Positions 32,046 to 42,140 of a stretch of DNA of 64,000 nt are shown in pieces. The DNA comes from Sorex araneus (Eukaryota; Chordata; Mammalia; Eulipotyphla; Soricidae). The stretch's first letter is position 1, and each line of letters starts with the position of its first letter. A model generated the notes under the pieces. It searched no databases and was not told where the DNA came from. It saw only the letters and a list, made by a program, of their open reading frames with translations. A program made the translations under genes and the position numbers. The stretch is from contig NC_073303.1 in NCBI RefSeq assembly GCF_027595985.1, positions 189,276,095-189,340,094 on the forward strand. Direction: 5' to 3'.

Positions 32046-32688
32046 TATGTGTAATGGACCCCTACACAACAGAATACTATGCAGACACTAGAGAAAAATG
32101 AAGTTATGAAATTTGATTATGTAAGAATGGACTCAAGAGTATCATGCTGAGTGAAATGAGTCAGAGGGAAAGGGGCAGACATAGAATGACTTCATTCATT
32201 TGCAGAATGTAAAGTAGCATAGTATGAGAATGATATCCAAAGACAGTAGAAACAAAGTCTGGGAGGGTTGGTCCATGGTTGGAAGCTTGCCACAAGTGAG
32301 GGTAAAGGGAGCACAGTTAGGACAAAGAAGGAACCATTATGCCAATGATATTTGGAAAATATCACTCTGTACAAGAACTGAGTGATGAAAGGAGGTATCG
32401 TGGTATATGTGACAACCTTTCAGGTATTGCAAACCACAAAATCTAAAAGGAAATAGAGAACGAGAGTGAAAGAAAGTGAACGAGTATGAGAGAGAGAGAG
32501 AGAGTTCCTGCCATAAAGGTAGGATGTGGGTGGAGGAGACAGATGGCAGGAGGGACACAAGGGACATTGATGGTGGAAAACATACACTGATGAAGATGAA
32601 GGGTGTTAGAACATTGTATGACTGAAACCCAATCATGAACAACTTTGTAACTGTGTATCTCACAATGATTCAATTAAACAATGGGGTG
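32046..32688 (+). mobile_element. L1 3' end (ORF2 C-terminus and 3' UTR), older
   Basis: GAATACTATGCAGACACTAG, ATCATGCTGAGTGAAATGAG, then 3' UTR words TTGATGGTGGAAAACATAC, AGAACATTGTATGACTGAAA and AACTGTGTATCTCACAATG. Reading frames contain stops. It is more diverged than its downstream neighbour. Confidence 0.88.
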
Positions 32689-32689
32689 T

Positions 32690-33338
32690 CAAAACAAATG
32701 ACTTCTTAAAGAAACTTTGGTACATCTACACAATGGAATGTTATGCAGCTGTTAGAAAAGATGAAGTCATGAAATTTGCATATAAGTGGATCAGCATGAA
32801 AAGTATCATGTTAAGTGAAATGAGTCAGAAAGAGAGAGACAGGCATAGAAATATTGCACTCATCTGTGGAATATAAAATAACAAAGTGGGAGACTAACAC
32901 CCAAGAGTAGTAGAGATAAGGACCAGGAGGTCTGCCCCACAGCTTGGAAACTGGCCTTGCATGCTGGGGGGAAAGGCAGCTCAGATAGAGAAGGGAACAC
33001 CAAGTAGAGGATGTTGGGAGGACCCACTCGGGTTGAAAAATTCGAGGTGAAAGTAGACTATAGACTGAACATGAAAGCCACTCAACACCTCTATTGCCAA
33101 CTACAACACCCAAAAGGAGAGAGAACAAAAGGGAATGCCCTGCCGCAGAGGCAGGGTGGGGTGGTGGGGGACAGGGTGAGGGTGGTGAGAGGGATACTGG
33201 GATCACTGGTGGAGGTGAATGGCCACTGGTGGAGGGATGGGTCTACAATCACTGTATGACTGAAATGCAAACACAAAAGTTCATAAGTTTGTAACTATAC
33301 ATCACAGTGATTCTCTAATAAAAAATTTTAAAAAACAC
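32690..33338 (+). mobile_element. L1 3' end, younger, in tandem
   Basis: Encodes FLKKLWYIYTMECYAAVRKD and SIMLSEMSQKERDRHRNIAL, ending at a TAA at 32874-32876. The 3' UTR has GCCCTGCCGCAGAGGCAGGG, GGGATACTGGGATCACTGGT, GGAGGGATGGGTCTACAATC and GTGATTCTCTAATAAAAAAT-type end. It closely resembles the copy at 5213-5952. The antisense 131-codon frame at 32811-33206 is not a gene. Confidence 0.94.
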
Positions 33339-33344
33339 AGTGGA

Positions 33345-33779
33345 GCAGGAGGAGCGGGGTAAATGTTAGGGACAGATAGGGAGGAATCCCTAAATAGATT
33401 CTGATGTTACATCTACACCATACCATCCAGTGACCAAACTCAAATTTCTATATTAGTTTATATTTGAATAGAGATCCAACCACGTAACTCAAACCTTAGA
33501 GCTGAAATGTATCGAAGGACATGCTTTTGAGCATAGAATAACATGTTCTGCTCAAACATCCTCACAATCAAAGCATTGTTTTCTTTACTTTTCCTAAACT
33601 CCATTTTTTTTAAAATATAGCATGAGTCCTATTTAAAGAATGGTACACAGAGCTGGATGAGTATTTACAAGCGCACTCAAATTAAACCTAACGTTATTAG
33701 CCTTTCTGCTTGCATGCTTATAAATGAAGCATAGTATAACACAATAACCAGATCAACCATAATTAGGGCTTTGAATTAA
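33345..33779. other. Unique sequence, nothing identified
   Basis: No recognised repeat or exon. Confidence 0.45.
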
Positions 33780-34060
33780 AAGCAGGAAATGAGACATTTT
33801 GACAGCCCTGGAACATTGCATTTCATGGGGCTCAGTGCACAGCTAGGTAGCACAGGTGTTCCTGTAATTGCTGTACAATGGGAAAATTCAGTGCTCAATG
33901 GCCTTTGAATTCTCTTGTGTGATGGTGTGTGAAGATCAGATGTTGGTATTGTCTTCCTGTCACGATGTGAAATGCAACGAAAAGTGTTGAACTTTCGGCT
34001 GCCCTAAGTCAGGTTAAGGTCACATACTGAGTTTCTTTATCATGCAGTCATAGTTTCTAT
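33780..34060. other. Candidate conserved non-coding sequence
   Basis: Non-repetitive, moderate GC, with retained CpGs (CACGATG, GCAACGAAAAG, TTTCGGCTGCCC). Contains homeodomain- and TALE-like words (TTTTGACAGCCC, CCTGTAATTGCTGTACAATG). Judged only on texture. Confidence 0.25.
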
Positions 34061-34589
34061 AACTCTGTGCATCTTTTCACAAATAGAGAAAAATGATTGA
34101 AAAATGTACAGGATAAGTTGGCAAGAATGTACAGGATAAGTAATATTTTCTCCTGTATGGGACATTCGAACTCTACCACTTTGCTAACTAACCTCTACAT
34201 TTATTTCTTAAAAGTGTGCTAAAATTTAAAAAAAAAGTAATGCTATTTTCCTATTTCATTCCCTAGAAAGGCAGAACATGAAAAGAATGAAAAGAGGAAG
34301 AAAAGAAGGAAAAAGAGAAGTGGGAGAAAAGAGATTACATTCTGTAGCAAATTGTAAGAAATGTCTTTGCAAACCACAAGTCATTTTCCATTATGTGATT
34401 GAGCATTCTTGTTGCTCGGGAATATGGGGGCAGATGGTCTGTAGCTCAAGAGTGGGAAGTGCTCTGGGAACAGCAGAGAGAGTGATGAGTCCAGGGAGAA
34501 CTCAAAGGACTCCAGGAAAACATGCTGACGTTGACAAGCCTCCCATTACTGATGACATTACTACTGGGTAAGAAAGCAGACATCATTTT
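34061..34589. other. Unique sequence with unassigned open frame
   Basis: The plus frame 34278-34571 (97 codons, Lys/Arg-rich start) has no recognisable domain. It stops at a TAA formed by GGGTAAG. No promoter or acceptor context persuades me it is real. Confidence 0.4.
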
Positions 34590-34870
34590 CAGCTCACTGA
34601 GATGGTCACACATATACCCCTAGCCAGTTTTCCTTTAATTAGTCCCCCTGAGACCAAATACCAGGCCGGGCCCCATAATGCCTGCCAGAGCGTCAACCAT
34701 CCGTATGTGCCTCGCAAGTAACAGACACCTGGAGGGAAAACTCCACAAGGTTGTCGTGGGACTTTCACTGGCCACATAATAACATCATTATCGAGTTTAC
34801 AAGTGTTAACGAGAGCATTATTTAATCTATTGAGAATACGATGCTCAAATATACCCAAGAGTAATGTTGT
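34590..34870. other. Candidate conserved non-coding sequence
   Basis: No repeat signature; several CpGs survive in an AT-rich setting (GAGCGTCAACCATCCGTATG, GTTGTCGTGGG, TTATCGAGTTTACAAG, GTTAACGAGAGC, ATACGATGC). It also has the homeodomain-like TTTCCTTTAATTAG and ATTATTTAATC. This combination is typical of old regulatory sequence under constraint, but no alignment was possible. Confidence 0.35.
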
Positions 34871-35076
34871 TTTTTAACTTGAGAACCAAAAGTTACTCTG
34901 CCCCGATTTGAGTCCTTACAAAGTTCTAATGAATGCCTTGTCATGGTCCTTTACAGAAAGGCAGAAATTCCAAGGGATGCTATTTCCATGGAATTGCTCA
35001 AACATTGGCTCTCAAGCACACTAAGAAAGGCTCTTCTTGACATTTGGTAGACATTACAGTCATAAATTGGAATAGA

Positions 35077-35251
35077 AGGGCTGGAACAATAGCACTGCGG
35101 GTAGGGCATTTGCCTTGAACGCAGCCGACCCGGGTTCGATTCCCAGCATCCCATATGGTCCTCTGAGCACCACCAGGAGTAATTCCTGAGTGCAGAGCCA
35201 GAAGTAATGCACCACTATGCATCACTGGGTGTGATCCAAAAAGAAAAAAAA
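35077..35251 (+). mobile_element. Young poly(A)-type SINE
   Basis: AGGGCTGGAACAATAGCACT, GCAGCCGACCCGGGTTCGAT, CATATGGTCCTCTGAGCACC and GTGTGATCCAAAAAG plus A-run. Flanks TGGAATAGAA and TGGAATCAAA suggest a drifted target duplication. Confidence 0.95.
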
Positions 35252-35352
35252 ATGGAATCAAATCTTTATCTGACTCTGTATAGGACACATATGTAGTCAT
35301 TGCTGCTGTGAGTCATACTTCATACTTCAATCATAATTCATACTTCAATAAA

Positions 35353-35515
35353 AACCTGCAGTGGGATTACAGAGATATCTCCATGAGCTAAGAGCATGCT
35401 TTGCTCACAGGAGGCTAGGGATCCTCTGCCCACTGGAATGGCACCTGAGCAGAGCAGGGAGAACACCCAAGCACTGCCAGGTATGGCCCAAAAGCCAACA
35501 AATGAACAAAAAACT
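35353..35515 (+). mobile_element. Degenerate SINE
   Basis: GGATTACAGAGATATCTCCA, GGCACCTGAGCAGAGCAGGG, CCCAAGCACTGCCAGGTATG and GCCCAAAAGCCAACAAATG preserve the body order, but the head is very degraded. Confidence 0.6.
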
Positions 35516-35726
35516 CATAGCAGGTTTCACTTGCTTTTCATTTATGCAATCCCCGTAATTATCCCCTTCAAATATTTCCCCTGGAAGAACCATATGTGAC
35601 AGTCACAATGAACTGTCCACAAATGTATCTCTTCTCGGAGAGGAAGGTTGGCAATGATTTAGTAAAAAGAGGCAATTCACCACCCTCCAAACAAACAATT
35701 GTTTGTCTGGAGACATTTTGATAATA

Positions 35727-35972
35727 GAGCTGGAGCCATATCACAGCAGGTAGCATGTTTGCCTTACTAGAGGCCAACTCAGGTTTGATTCCTCCACCCC
35801 TCTCGGAGAGCCCGGCAAGCTACTAAGAGTATCCCGCCTGCATGGCAGAGCCTGGCAAGCTACCCGTGGCGTATTCGATATGCCAAAAGCAGTAACAAAT
35901 CTCAGAATGGAGACGTTACTGGGGCCCACTCGAGCAAATCGATGAGTAACAGGATGACAGTGACAGTGACAC
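35727..35972 (+). mobile_element. Long-body SINE, complete
   Basis: GAGCTGGAGCCATATCACAG, GGTTTGATTCCTCCACCCC, TCTCGGAGAGCCCGGCAAGC, GTGGCGTATTCGATATGCC, CTCGAGCAAATCGATGAG and tail GGATGACAGTGACAGTGAC. A good reference copy for the family in this window. Confidence 0.96.
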
Positions 35973-35984
35973 CACTCTCCATCA

Positions 35985-36894
35985 AAAATTAAGTTGATAA
36001 TTTATTTCCTTGTTTCTGGTCACAGAATTCATGGTTATCGAATTAAAGATATTGTCTTAGCATAGTTTTATAATGGTATTATTTTACTGTCAATCTTTGT
36101 TTGGCTGATGTAGACCAATAGAAGGGAACCATAGTAGAAAATAGGTTGTGGAGGCAAAACCCAACTCAACATCAGTAAGAAGCCGGATCTGGGACTGTAG
36201 ATCATCTCCACTGCATAAAAGTCAGAAAGTTAAGGAATCATGGAATGTCATTACAATGTGAAAGAGACAGAAAGATTGTTACCTCTCCATTGCACTGAAA
36301 TCACCAAAGGTCCCCACAAATGCTAATACCTCCAAGGGACGCTTTGAATGGTGCCAGTTCAGTCTTTGAGAAAAACCCAGCTGTATGCTTAACCTAGTCA
36401 CTCTTGGAGCTCATTATTCTTCAAATCATCCTGTTGACGAATATAATCTACTTCCTTCATCCCTAATTTTGTCTTCCTTCTAGGAGGCACTGTGCCGTCA
36501 AATTTCTAGCTGCTCCTCACCCTCTCACTCACAACTTTTCCTCCACTGAGGACTAAATTATCCATTGCTGCAATTAGGAAAATTAGATACACATAGACCA
36601 GTTCCTTTCTCCTCCTTAGTGAATGAACAGACAGACAGGAAACATGCATGTTTCTCATGATCCCCTGAGTTAAATTTTACAATCCTGCCCAAAGTTGGAA
36701 GAAGTAGTGGAGTGAGGCCAGGTGGATGGAAGGCTTATCTTTGCTATCCAGTGCAGGAGTTTTGGTTGGGAAATCCCTTTACCACAGAATACCGCATTCT
36801 TATTCTCCCTCTCCTGTCTCACGGCTATCATATTTTTTATTTGGTTCAGAATATATGCAGAGAATGACTCAGAATATTTCCAAGCCACCTCAAA
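35985..36894. other. Unique sequence, nothing identified
   Basis: No young repeat recognised. Part of it may belong to the L2-like relic that follows. Confidence 0.4.
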
Positions 36895-37058
36895 GACCAC
36901 AGAACTCTGTTTGTTCACATCATTTTCCAGGAGTTTCTGCTATCTGGAAGGCACTTTCTCATTCTTTTTACCTTTCCAGTTCTATGAATCATTAAAGCTC
37001 TTTTTCAAGTCTTAACTTCACTCCACAACTTTCCACAGAGTAGCTGTGATATTTAAAT
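36895..37058 (+). mobile_element. Possible L2 relic
   Basis: TGCTATCTGGAAGGCACTTT, TTTACCTTTCCAG, TTTTTCAAGTCTTAACTTCA and CTCCACAACTTTCC follow the order of the L2 3' end (TGCCTGGAATGC..CTTCAAGTCTCAGCTCAAATGTCACCTCC). Ancient and diverged. Confidence 0.4.
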
Positions 37059-37105
37059 AATGCAGTATGTGTGAAAGCTTTCAATGCAGTATGTGTGAAA
37101 GCTTT
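37059..37105. repeat. Tandem duplication, 24-bp unit
   Basis: AATGCAGTATGTGTGAAAGC with TTT occurs at 37059 and 37083. It is directly followed by a 15-base SINE tip, GGGCCTGGAGCGATA. Confidence 0.93.
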
Positions 37106-37125
37106 GGGCCTGGAGCGATAGATAC

Positions 37126-38002
37126 ATACTAAGACTTTTTTTTCCCCTTCTTAGTCACTATGTCTAATTTAAATTTCATCATACCCTCATGTCCTAAGTA
37201 TCAAATGGTAGAATTTCTGAAAATCAGTGTGATGACATACACAAAGAGTTATAAAACTAAACTTGCACTATGAACTTAAATTCTATTTTTGAATTATACT
37301 CTTTAAACTTGGTAAATATATGTATACCAAGACAAATGTTGTGAGATAATTACCAGGGAAATTGTGAGGTGAATAATTAATAGTTATAATTCTTAAGCAA
37401 TGTTCATTACTTAAGATTTTAGATGTTAAGTTTTTAAGATGAACCAAAGTAATTTTCTATGACTTCAAGATCCGCCCTCGGGGGTAGGAGCAAAGGATCA
37501 TAAAATCACAACAACTCATAGTTGAGCATTTGTCTAGCCCAAGTGAGGTAAGAACCCACCGAAACATTTTTAAATTTAATTTGAAAATAACATAAAACTG
37601 TACTGCAGCTTTAGTTTCTTACTTTCTATCCTATGTCATCTTTCATGTTAAGAGAATTTTCAAAAAATATTTTTACAATTGATTTCAAATGTAGAGGTAT
37701 CAAGTTGACATTAGACTCAGAATCTTTTTTTCTGCATATTAACATGTTATATGCATGTTGACATGCAGAAAGAATTAGACCTGGTGCAAAAGCATGCAAA
37801 AAAGCAGACCATAGAATTTATCTATAAATTCTACTGCCACTCTTTTATTTTCTTTTACTCTTTACATTATCATTGCATTTTTCATTAAATGTAAGAAAGC
37901 TATCAAATAATTATTGACCATGACCAATGTAAATTATACACAAAAATTGGTAATTAAAGCCCCAAAATTTATTGGGCCTACTGCACTCTTTTAGTAGAAG
38001 AA
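37126..38002. other. Unique AT-rich sequence, nothing identified
   Basis: 37470-37560 has faint SINE texture (CCGCCCTCGGGGGTAGGAGC, GAGCATTTGTCTAGCCC) but cannot be confirmed. Confidence 0.4.
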
Positions 38003-38110
38003 AAATATATATATACATAGATATACATATATATATCTATGTATATATACAGATATATATCTATGTATACATGTATACATAGATATAGATATATAGATAT
38101 ATAGATATCA
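38003..38110. repeat. ATAG/AT microsatellite containing a 32-bp perfect palindrome
   Basis: Compound TATA/TAGA array. 38056-38087 is a perfect inverted repeat centred on ACATGT (arm TATATCTATGTATACA). Confidence 0.93.
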
Positions 38111-38299
38111 CTGAATGCCCTCTGGAAAGTTAATTTGTTAGGGGAACAAGTAGAATGTAGTCCCCAATTGCCCTGCCTGAATTATGCACAATATTTCACA
38201 ACACCTGTTTTCAGATTAATCCTGCCCTATGGCTCATCTTTCCTTGGCATTTCATATGTTCTACACAGAACCACATTTATCATTTACAACCAATAACCT

Positions 38300-38318
38300 A
38301 ACACACACACACACACAC
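38300..38318. repeat. Short (AC)n microsatellite
   Basis: About nine AC units. Confidence 0.95.
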
Positions 38319-38865
38319 CCTTTTATCAGATAATAATATTTCCTGAAATACCCAACCAATTGACCAAGCTTCTAAGTACCATATATTCAGGGTTTATAGA
38401 ATCTTAGATAACCTTGATAAATCATGAATCATGTTAAGTATTTGTTGAGCAATCAAAATAAATTTGAGTTTAATAAAGAGTAGTTTCCAACCTCTTCACT
38501 GTCTTTTGACTAAAATCAAGCGCAGGCTCTATTCTCATCAGTTCATTTTCTAATACATCCTACATCCAAGGGCAGTGTATTAAATGCGCCTTTTGAGCAT
38601 GAAGTCACAATGAGAGCATGCTCTGTCTGTTCCGTGCACCAACTGGCATTGTACTACAAGCAGAAACGGGTCAGTTTCTCTTTTGTTTCGTGTTCAAAAA
38701 GTAGGCTGCCAATAATGGCACTCTCTGGTCTCATAACTTTTTTATTCTTGCTAAATCACCGACTGTTCCTACCCCACCGGCCCTCTTTGATGTACCTATA
38801 TTTCATTTGGTACCTGTAATCTTTCATTGTTCCTTGACCTACTCCCTCCTTTAAAAAATAGATTA
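38319..38865. other. Unique sequence, nothing identified
   Basis: The 69-codon frame at 38610-38819 has no family resemblance. Confidence 0.4.
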
Positions 38866-38990
38866 CAATGGACAAGAACTGAGTGATGAAAGTAGGTAAA
38901 GGGATATACATGATAACCTCTCAGTACCTATATTGCAAACCATAGTGTCCAGAAGGAGAGAGAGAAAAAGAGAGAGAGAGAAAGAGAGAG
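38866..38990 (+). mobile_element. L1 3' UTR fragment
   Basis: GACAAGAACTGAGTGATGAA, GGTATATACATGATAACC-type and ATTGCAAACCATAGTGTCC match the L1 3' UTR at 32372-32450. The L1 end downstream is replaced by the GGAA array. Confidence 0.75.
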
Positions 38991-39307
38991 GAAGGAAGGA
39001 AGGAAGGAAGGAAGGAAGGAAGGAAGGAAGGAAGGAAGGAAGGAAGGAAGGAAGGAAGGAAGGAAGGAAGGAAGGAAGGAAGGAAGGAAGGAAGGAAGGA
39101 AGGGAGGAAGGAAAGAAGGGAGGGAGGGAGGTAGGGAGGGAGGGAGGTAGGGAGGGAGGGAGGGAGGGAGAAAGGGAGGAAGGAAGGAAGGAAGGAAGGA
39201 AGGAAGGAAGGAAGGAAGGAAGGAAGGAAGGAAGGAAGGAAGGAAGGAAGGAAGGAAGGAAGGAAGGAAGGAAGGAAGGAAGGAAGGAAGGAAGGAAGGA
39301 AGGAAGG
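38990..39307. repeat. (GGAA)n microsatellite, 318 bp
   Basis: About 75 GGAA units with a central GGGA/GGTA-variant block at 39111-39175. It appears seeded from the purine-rich L1 3' UTR just upstream (GAGAGAGAAAGAGAGAGG). Frames on both strands are translated repeat only. Confidence 0.98.
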
Positions 39308-39383
39308 ATATTTGGGAAGTTTCATTATTGTGGTGGTTTGGCTTGATATTTACAGATACGTTATTATGAAAAACATTTTAGTT

Positions 39384-39399
39384 CTGGCTCTCAACTTTT
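39384..39399. repeat. 16-bp target duplication, left copy
   Basis: CTGGCTCTCAACTTTT, identical at 39569-39584. Confidence 0.93.
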
Positions 39400-39568
39400 T
39401 TTTTTGCTTTTTGGGTCACACCCAGCGATGCACAGGGGTTACTCCTGGTTCTCCACTCAGGAATTACCCCCAGCAGTGCTCAGGGGACCATATGGGATGC
39501 TGGAATTCAAACCCAGATCGGCCGCGTGCAAGGCAAATGCCCTACCCGCTGTGCTATCGCTCCAGCCC
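39400..39568 (-). mobile_element. Young poly(A)-type SINE
   Basis: TTTTTGCTTTTTGGGTCACA through GTGCTATCGCTCCAGCCC, close to consensus, with an exact 16-bp target duplication. Confidence 0.97.
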
Positions 39569-39716
39569 CTGGCTCTCAACTTTTGATAATGAGACTGACT
39601 ATCTGCTGATCGTCTAGTGTCCATTATATCACAGATTCTTAATTTCTTCATATCTCAGATATGCTTTCGGATATAATGATATCATAGATCTTTCTCCTAT
39701 AAAAATGAAATAAATG

Positions 39717-39872
39717 GTGCTGGAAAATAATTACCAGGTGTAGCAGCTTGCCTTGCACACAGCACACTCAGCTTCAATCCCCACGAACACATACGATCTC
39801 CTGAACCCTGCCAGGGGTGATCACGGAGTAAGTCACTACTGGGTGTGATCCCCAGAAAAGCAAAATATAAAC
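39717..39872 (+). mobile_element. Poly(A)-type SINE, old
   Basis: GCAGCTTGCCTTGCACACAG, CTTCAATCCCCACGAACAC, GCCAGGGGTGATCACGGAG and GGGTGTGATCCCCAGAAAAG. Confidence 0.82.
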
Positions 39873-41599
39873 AAATATATGCCTAAAATTCTGTAGCATC
39901 TTGAAAGTGTCAGTTTCTAAAGTTTATTCTTGTAGCACACACAGATCTGTCAAACAAGGATCATATTCTCTGTCCAGATCACACATATGTTATTATACTT
40001 ATTGCCAGATTAAGACAAACTTTCTGATGCAAAACTCAAACATACCAATTCTACTTTGGGGTCATTTACCAAATACTCTGCCTGACCAATGCCTGGATGT
40101 GCTTTAAAGGTGGTTGCAGTCAGAGATAATATCGAGTCTCAGCCGCAGAGCAGGCGCTGCTTATTTTGACGATCGAGGTTAGCCAACAACACAGAATTTT
40201 ATCTACAGCTCCCAGGAAAGGAAAGACATGCTTCTAATCCAGTTCTTGCTTTATTCTAAGTAGAAGTAACAGACTCTGATGACTCACCTACCTGCAGATG
40301 CTAAGGGCAGAGAGGGCAGGTTTCAGCCTGTTCTCAATAAAATGAAAAAAACAGAAAGCAAGTAGATATGATTTTTAAAGAGAGATACTTTCAACAATCA
40401 TTAGATGACAGTAAATGCTCTCCTCTGTTAGAGAAATGCTATCAGTTTTTCAGAAAAAGTGTGAAGGCCTTCATGCAGGACAATAGGAAAAGTAAGCAAT
40501 GGTTTCTATCTTGTTTACTTCACAGGAAATGGTTATAGAAATTTCTAGACCAATCCAGGAGACTTCAGATTCTTCCACAATAGCTTGATTATATCCATTG
40601 GTTTTTTTTTTACTTCACTTAGGAGTAGTGGACATAAAGTTATGGGAATGCTTCATTGTGTCCTTTCACTTGCCTTTATGTCTTTTATTAAAAAGAGTTG
40701 CTAATATGTGAATATATCACTTATTAATTTAAAAAATGACATCTAAATTCCAAATGGTTAAATTAATAACTAATAAGAACAATTTCATAATTATTCAGAT
40801 GTCTCGTTCAATGAATCACAAAATAAACTTATCTCTCCCCGTGTATAAAATTCAATAGAAATTCAGAATGTAGGAATCAAACGCCTTGCTGACAAGTGTG
40901 CTGTGCAGGGCAATGAGACAGATTTGAAAGTTATTTGAAAATGCTTTTTTAGGGCATCATGCTGGCTTCCTGGTGCCCATTTTGCCTCTCACGCTATCTT
41001 ATTTACAGATTGCTGATTTACACTTGGGTGTATTTGAGAGCTTGCCTCCGCTTCTCACCAACGTATTCTGTTGGCTGTGAATTTTGGAGCCACTGTTTCT
41101 CCCAGAGGGTCAGAAATGTTCTCCTCGTTTCACACTTTCACTCGGTGAGCTTCTTATCCTTTCAGAATTTAATTTACTTCTTTTTCTTTTATCTTAGTGG
41201 ACTATCATCCTTAGGCATATTCTGACATTTTGCAGAAATTCAATTATTTATTGTCTGTGAATAGCAGCATGTTCTGGTCACCTTATGTTTGCTTGCCTAG
41301 ATTCCCATGATCATGAACTTATGAAATACATAAAGGACTTTTTACATTCTTTCTAACACTAATGTCCTTTGTTTTCGTGTGAGCATCATTTTAGTTTTGA
41401 AATTCAGTTACATACATTGTATAGTTAACCACTCTTTCTCCTGTCATAATTTTCATGTAACGTTGTATTCAAGTATATAGCATAATGAATTTGATTATAT
41501 ATTATATATACATGTTGCAAATGATGACAATAAGTTTCGTTAATGTCTATTCTTTCACATAGATGTTTTTTAAATTGCATTACTTTTCGGGTGAAAACT
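39873..41599. other. 1.7 kb unique sequence, nothing identified
   Basis: No repeat recognised. The 88-codon frame at 40959-41225 is Cys/Leu/Phe-rich with no domain I can name, and I do not call it a gene. 40090-40210 is locally GC-richer. Confidence 0.45.
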
Positions 41600-42140
41600 T
41601 TATTTTTTTAATTTTTTCAAATTTAAGGTATAATTATTTACAAAGTTATTCATAATATAGAGTTTCAGGCACATACTGTTCCAGCATCAATCCCAATATC
41701 CTTCTCCACCAATGTTCCCAGCTTCCCTCCCAGCTTGCTTCCTTAGCAGACATTTTTAAATTTATTTGTTGTAGTTTAGGTTGTAATTCCCTGAGCACCA
41801 CCAGAAGTGACTAACTCTAAAAAGCAGAGCTGGGAGTCACCCCTGAGCATCTCCAGGTATGACCCCAAAACTAAAAAATAAATTAATTAAAATATAGAGT
41901 ACCATTACTATGATATACATTGTCATCATATTGTACCACACTGTACATAAAATCCCCTATATGTACTTATCTGATAACTAGAAATTGGTTTATATTAACA
42001 CTTTAATCCCTTTTCCTATCTTTGACAATCTCCAGTCTGTTCTATGTTCTTCTGAGTTTGATCTTTTAGGTTCCACATATAATTGAGATAATATAATATT
42101 TGTCTTTCTCTGTCAAAATATTTTTCACTAAGAAAGTTAT
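41600..42140 (-). mobile_element. Old L1 3' end split by a SINE fragment
   Basis: On the plus strand, 41600-41755 is an L1 tail in reverse (CAAAGTTATTCATAATATAG, CTTCTCCACCAATGTTCCC). 41895-42140 is the reverse of the older L1 ORF2 end (TAGGTTCCACATATAATTGAG, ATTTGTCTTTCTCTGTC). The SINE piece at 41785-41885 separates them. Diverged, no frame. Confidence 0.65.
41785..41885 (+). mobile_element. SINE body fragment
   Basis: GTAATTCCCTGAGCACCACC, CAGAGCTGGGAGTCACCCC, GAGCATCTCCAGGTATGACC and CCAAAACTAAAAAATAAATT. The head is missing. Confidence 0.75.

Noticed and set aside
32811..33206. 131-codon minus-strand frame
   Set aside because: Antisense to the L1 ORF2 end and 3' UTR.
34278..34571. 97-codon frame ending at GGGTAAG, hinting at an exon with splice donor
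   Set aside because: No recognisable protein, low-complexity basic start, and a lone GTAAG is common by chance.
38056..38087. 32-bp perfect palindrome
   Set aside because: It sits inside a TATA/TAGA microsatellite where such symmetry is expected by chance.
38921..39346. Long frames of about 135 codons on both strands
   Set aside because: They are translations of the GGAA microsatellite (Lys-Glu-Gly-Arg or Leu-Pro-Ser-Phe repeats).
40959..41225. 88-codon frame starting MLASWCPFCLSRY
   Set aside because: No known domain or signal of constraint visible. Kept as unassigned sequence.
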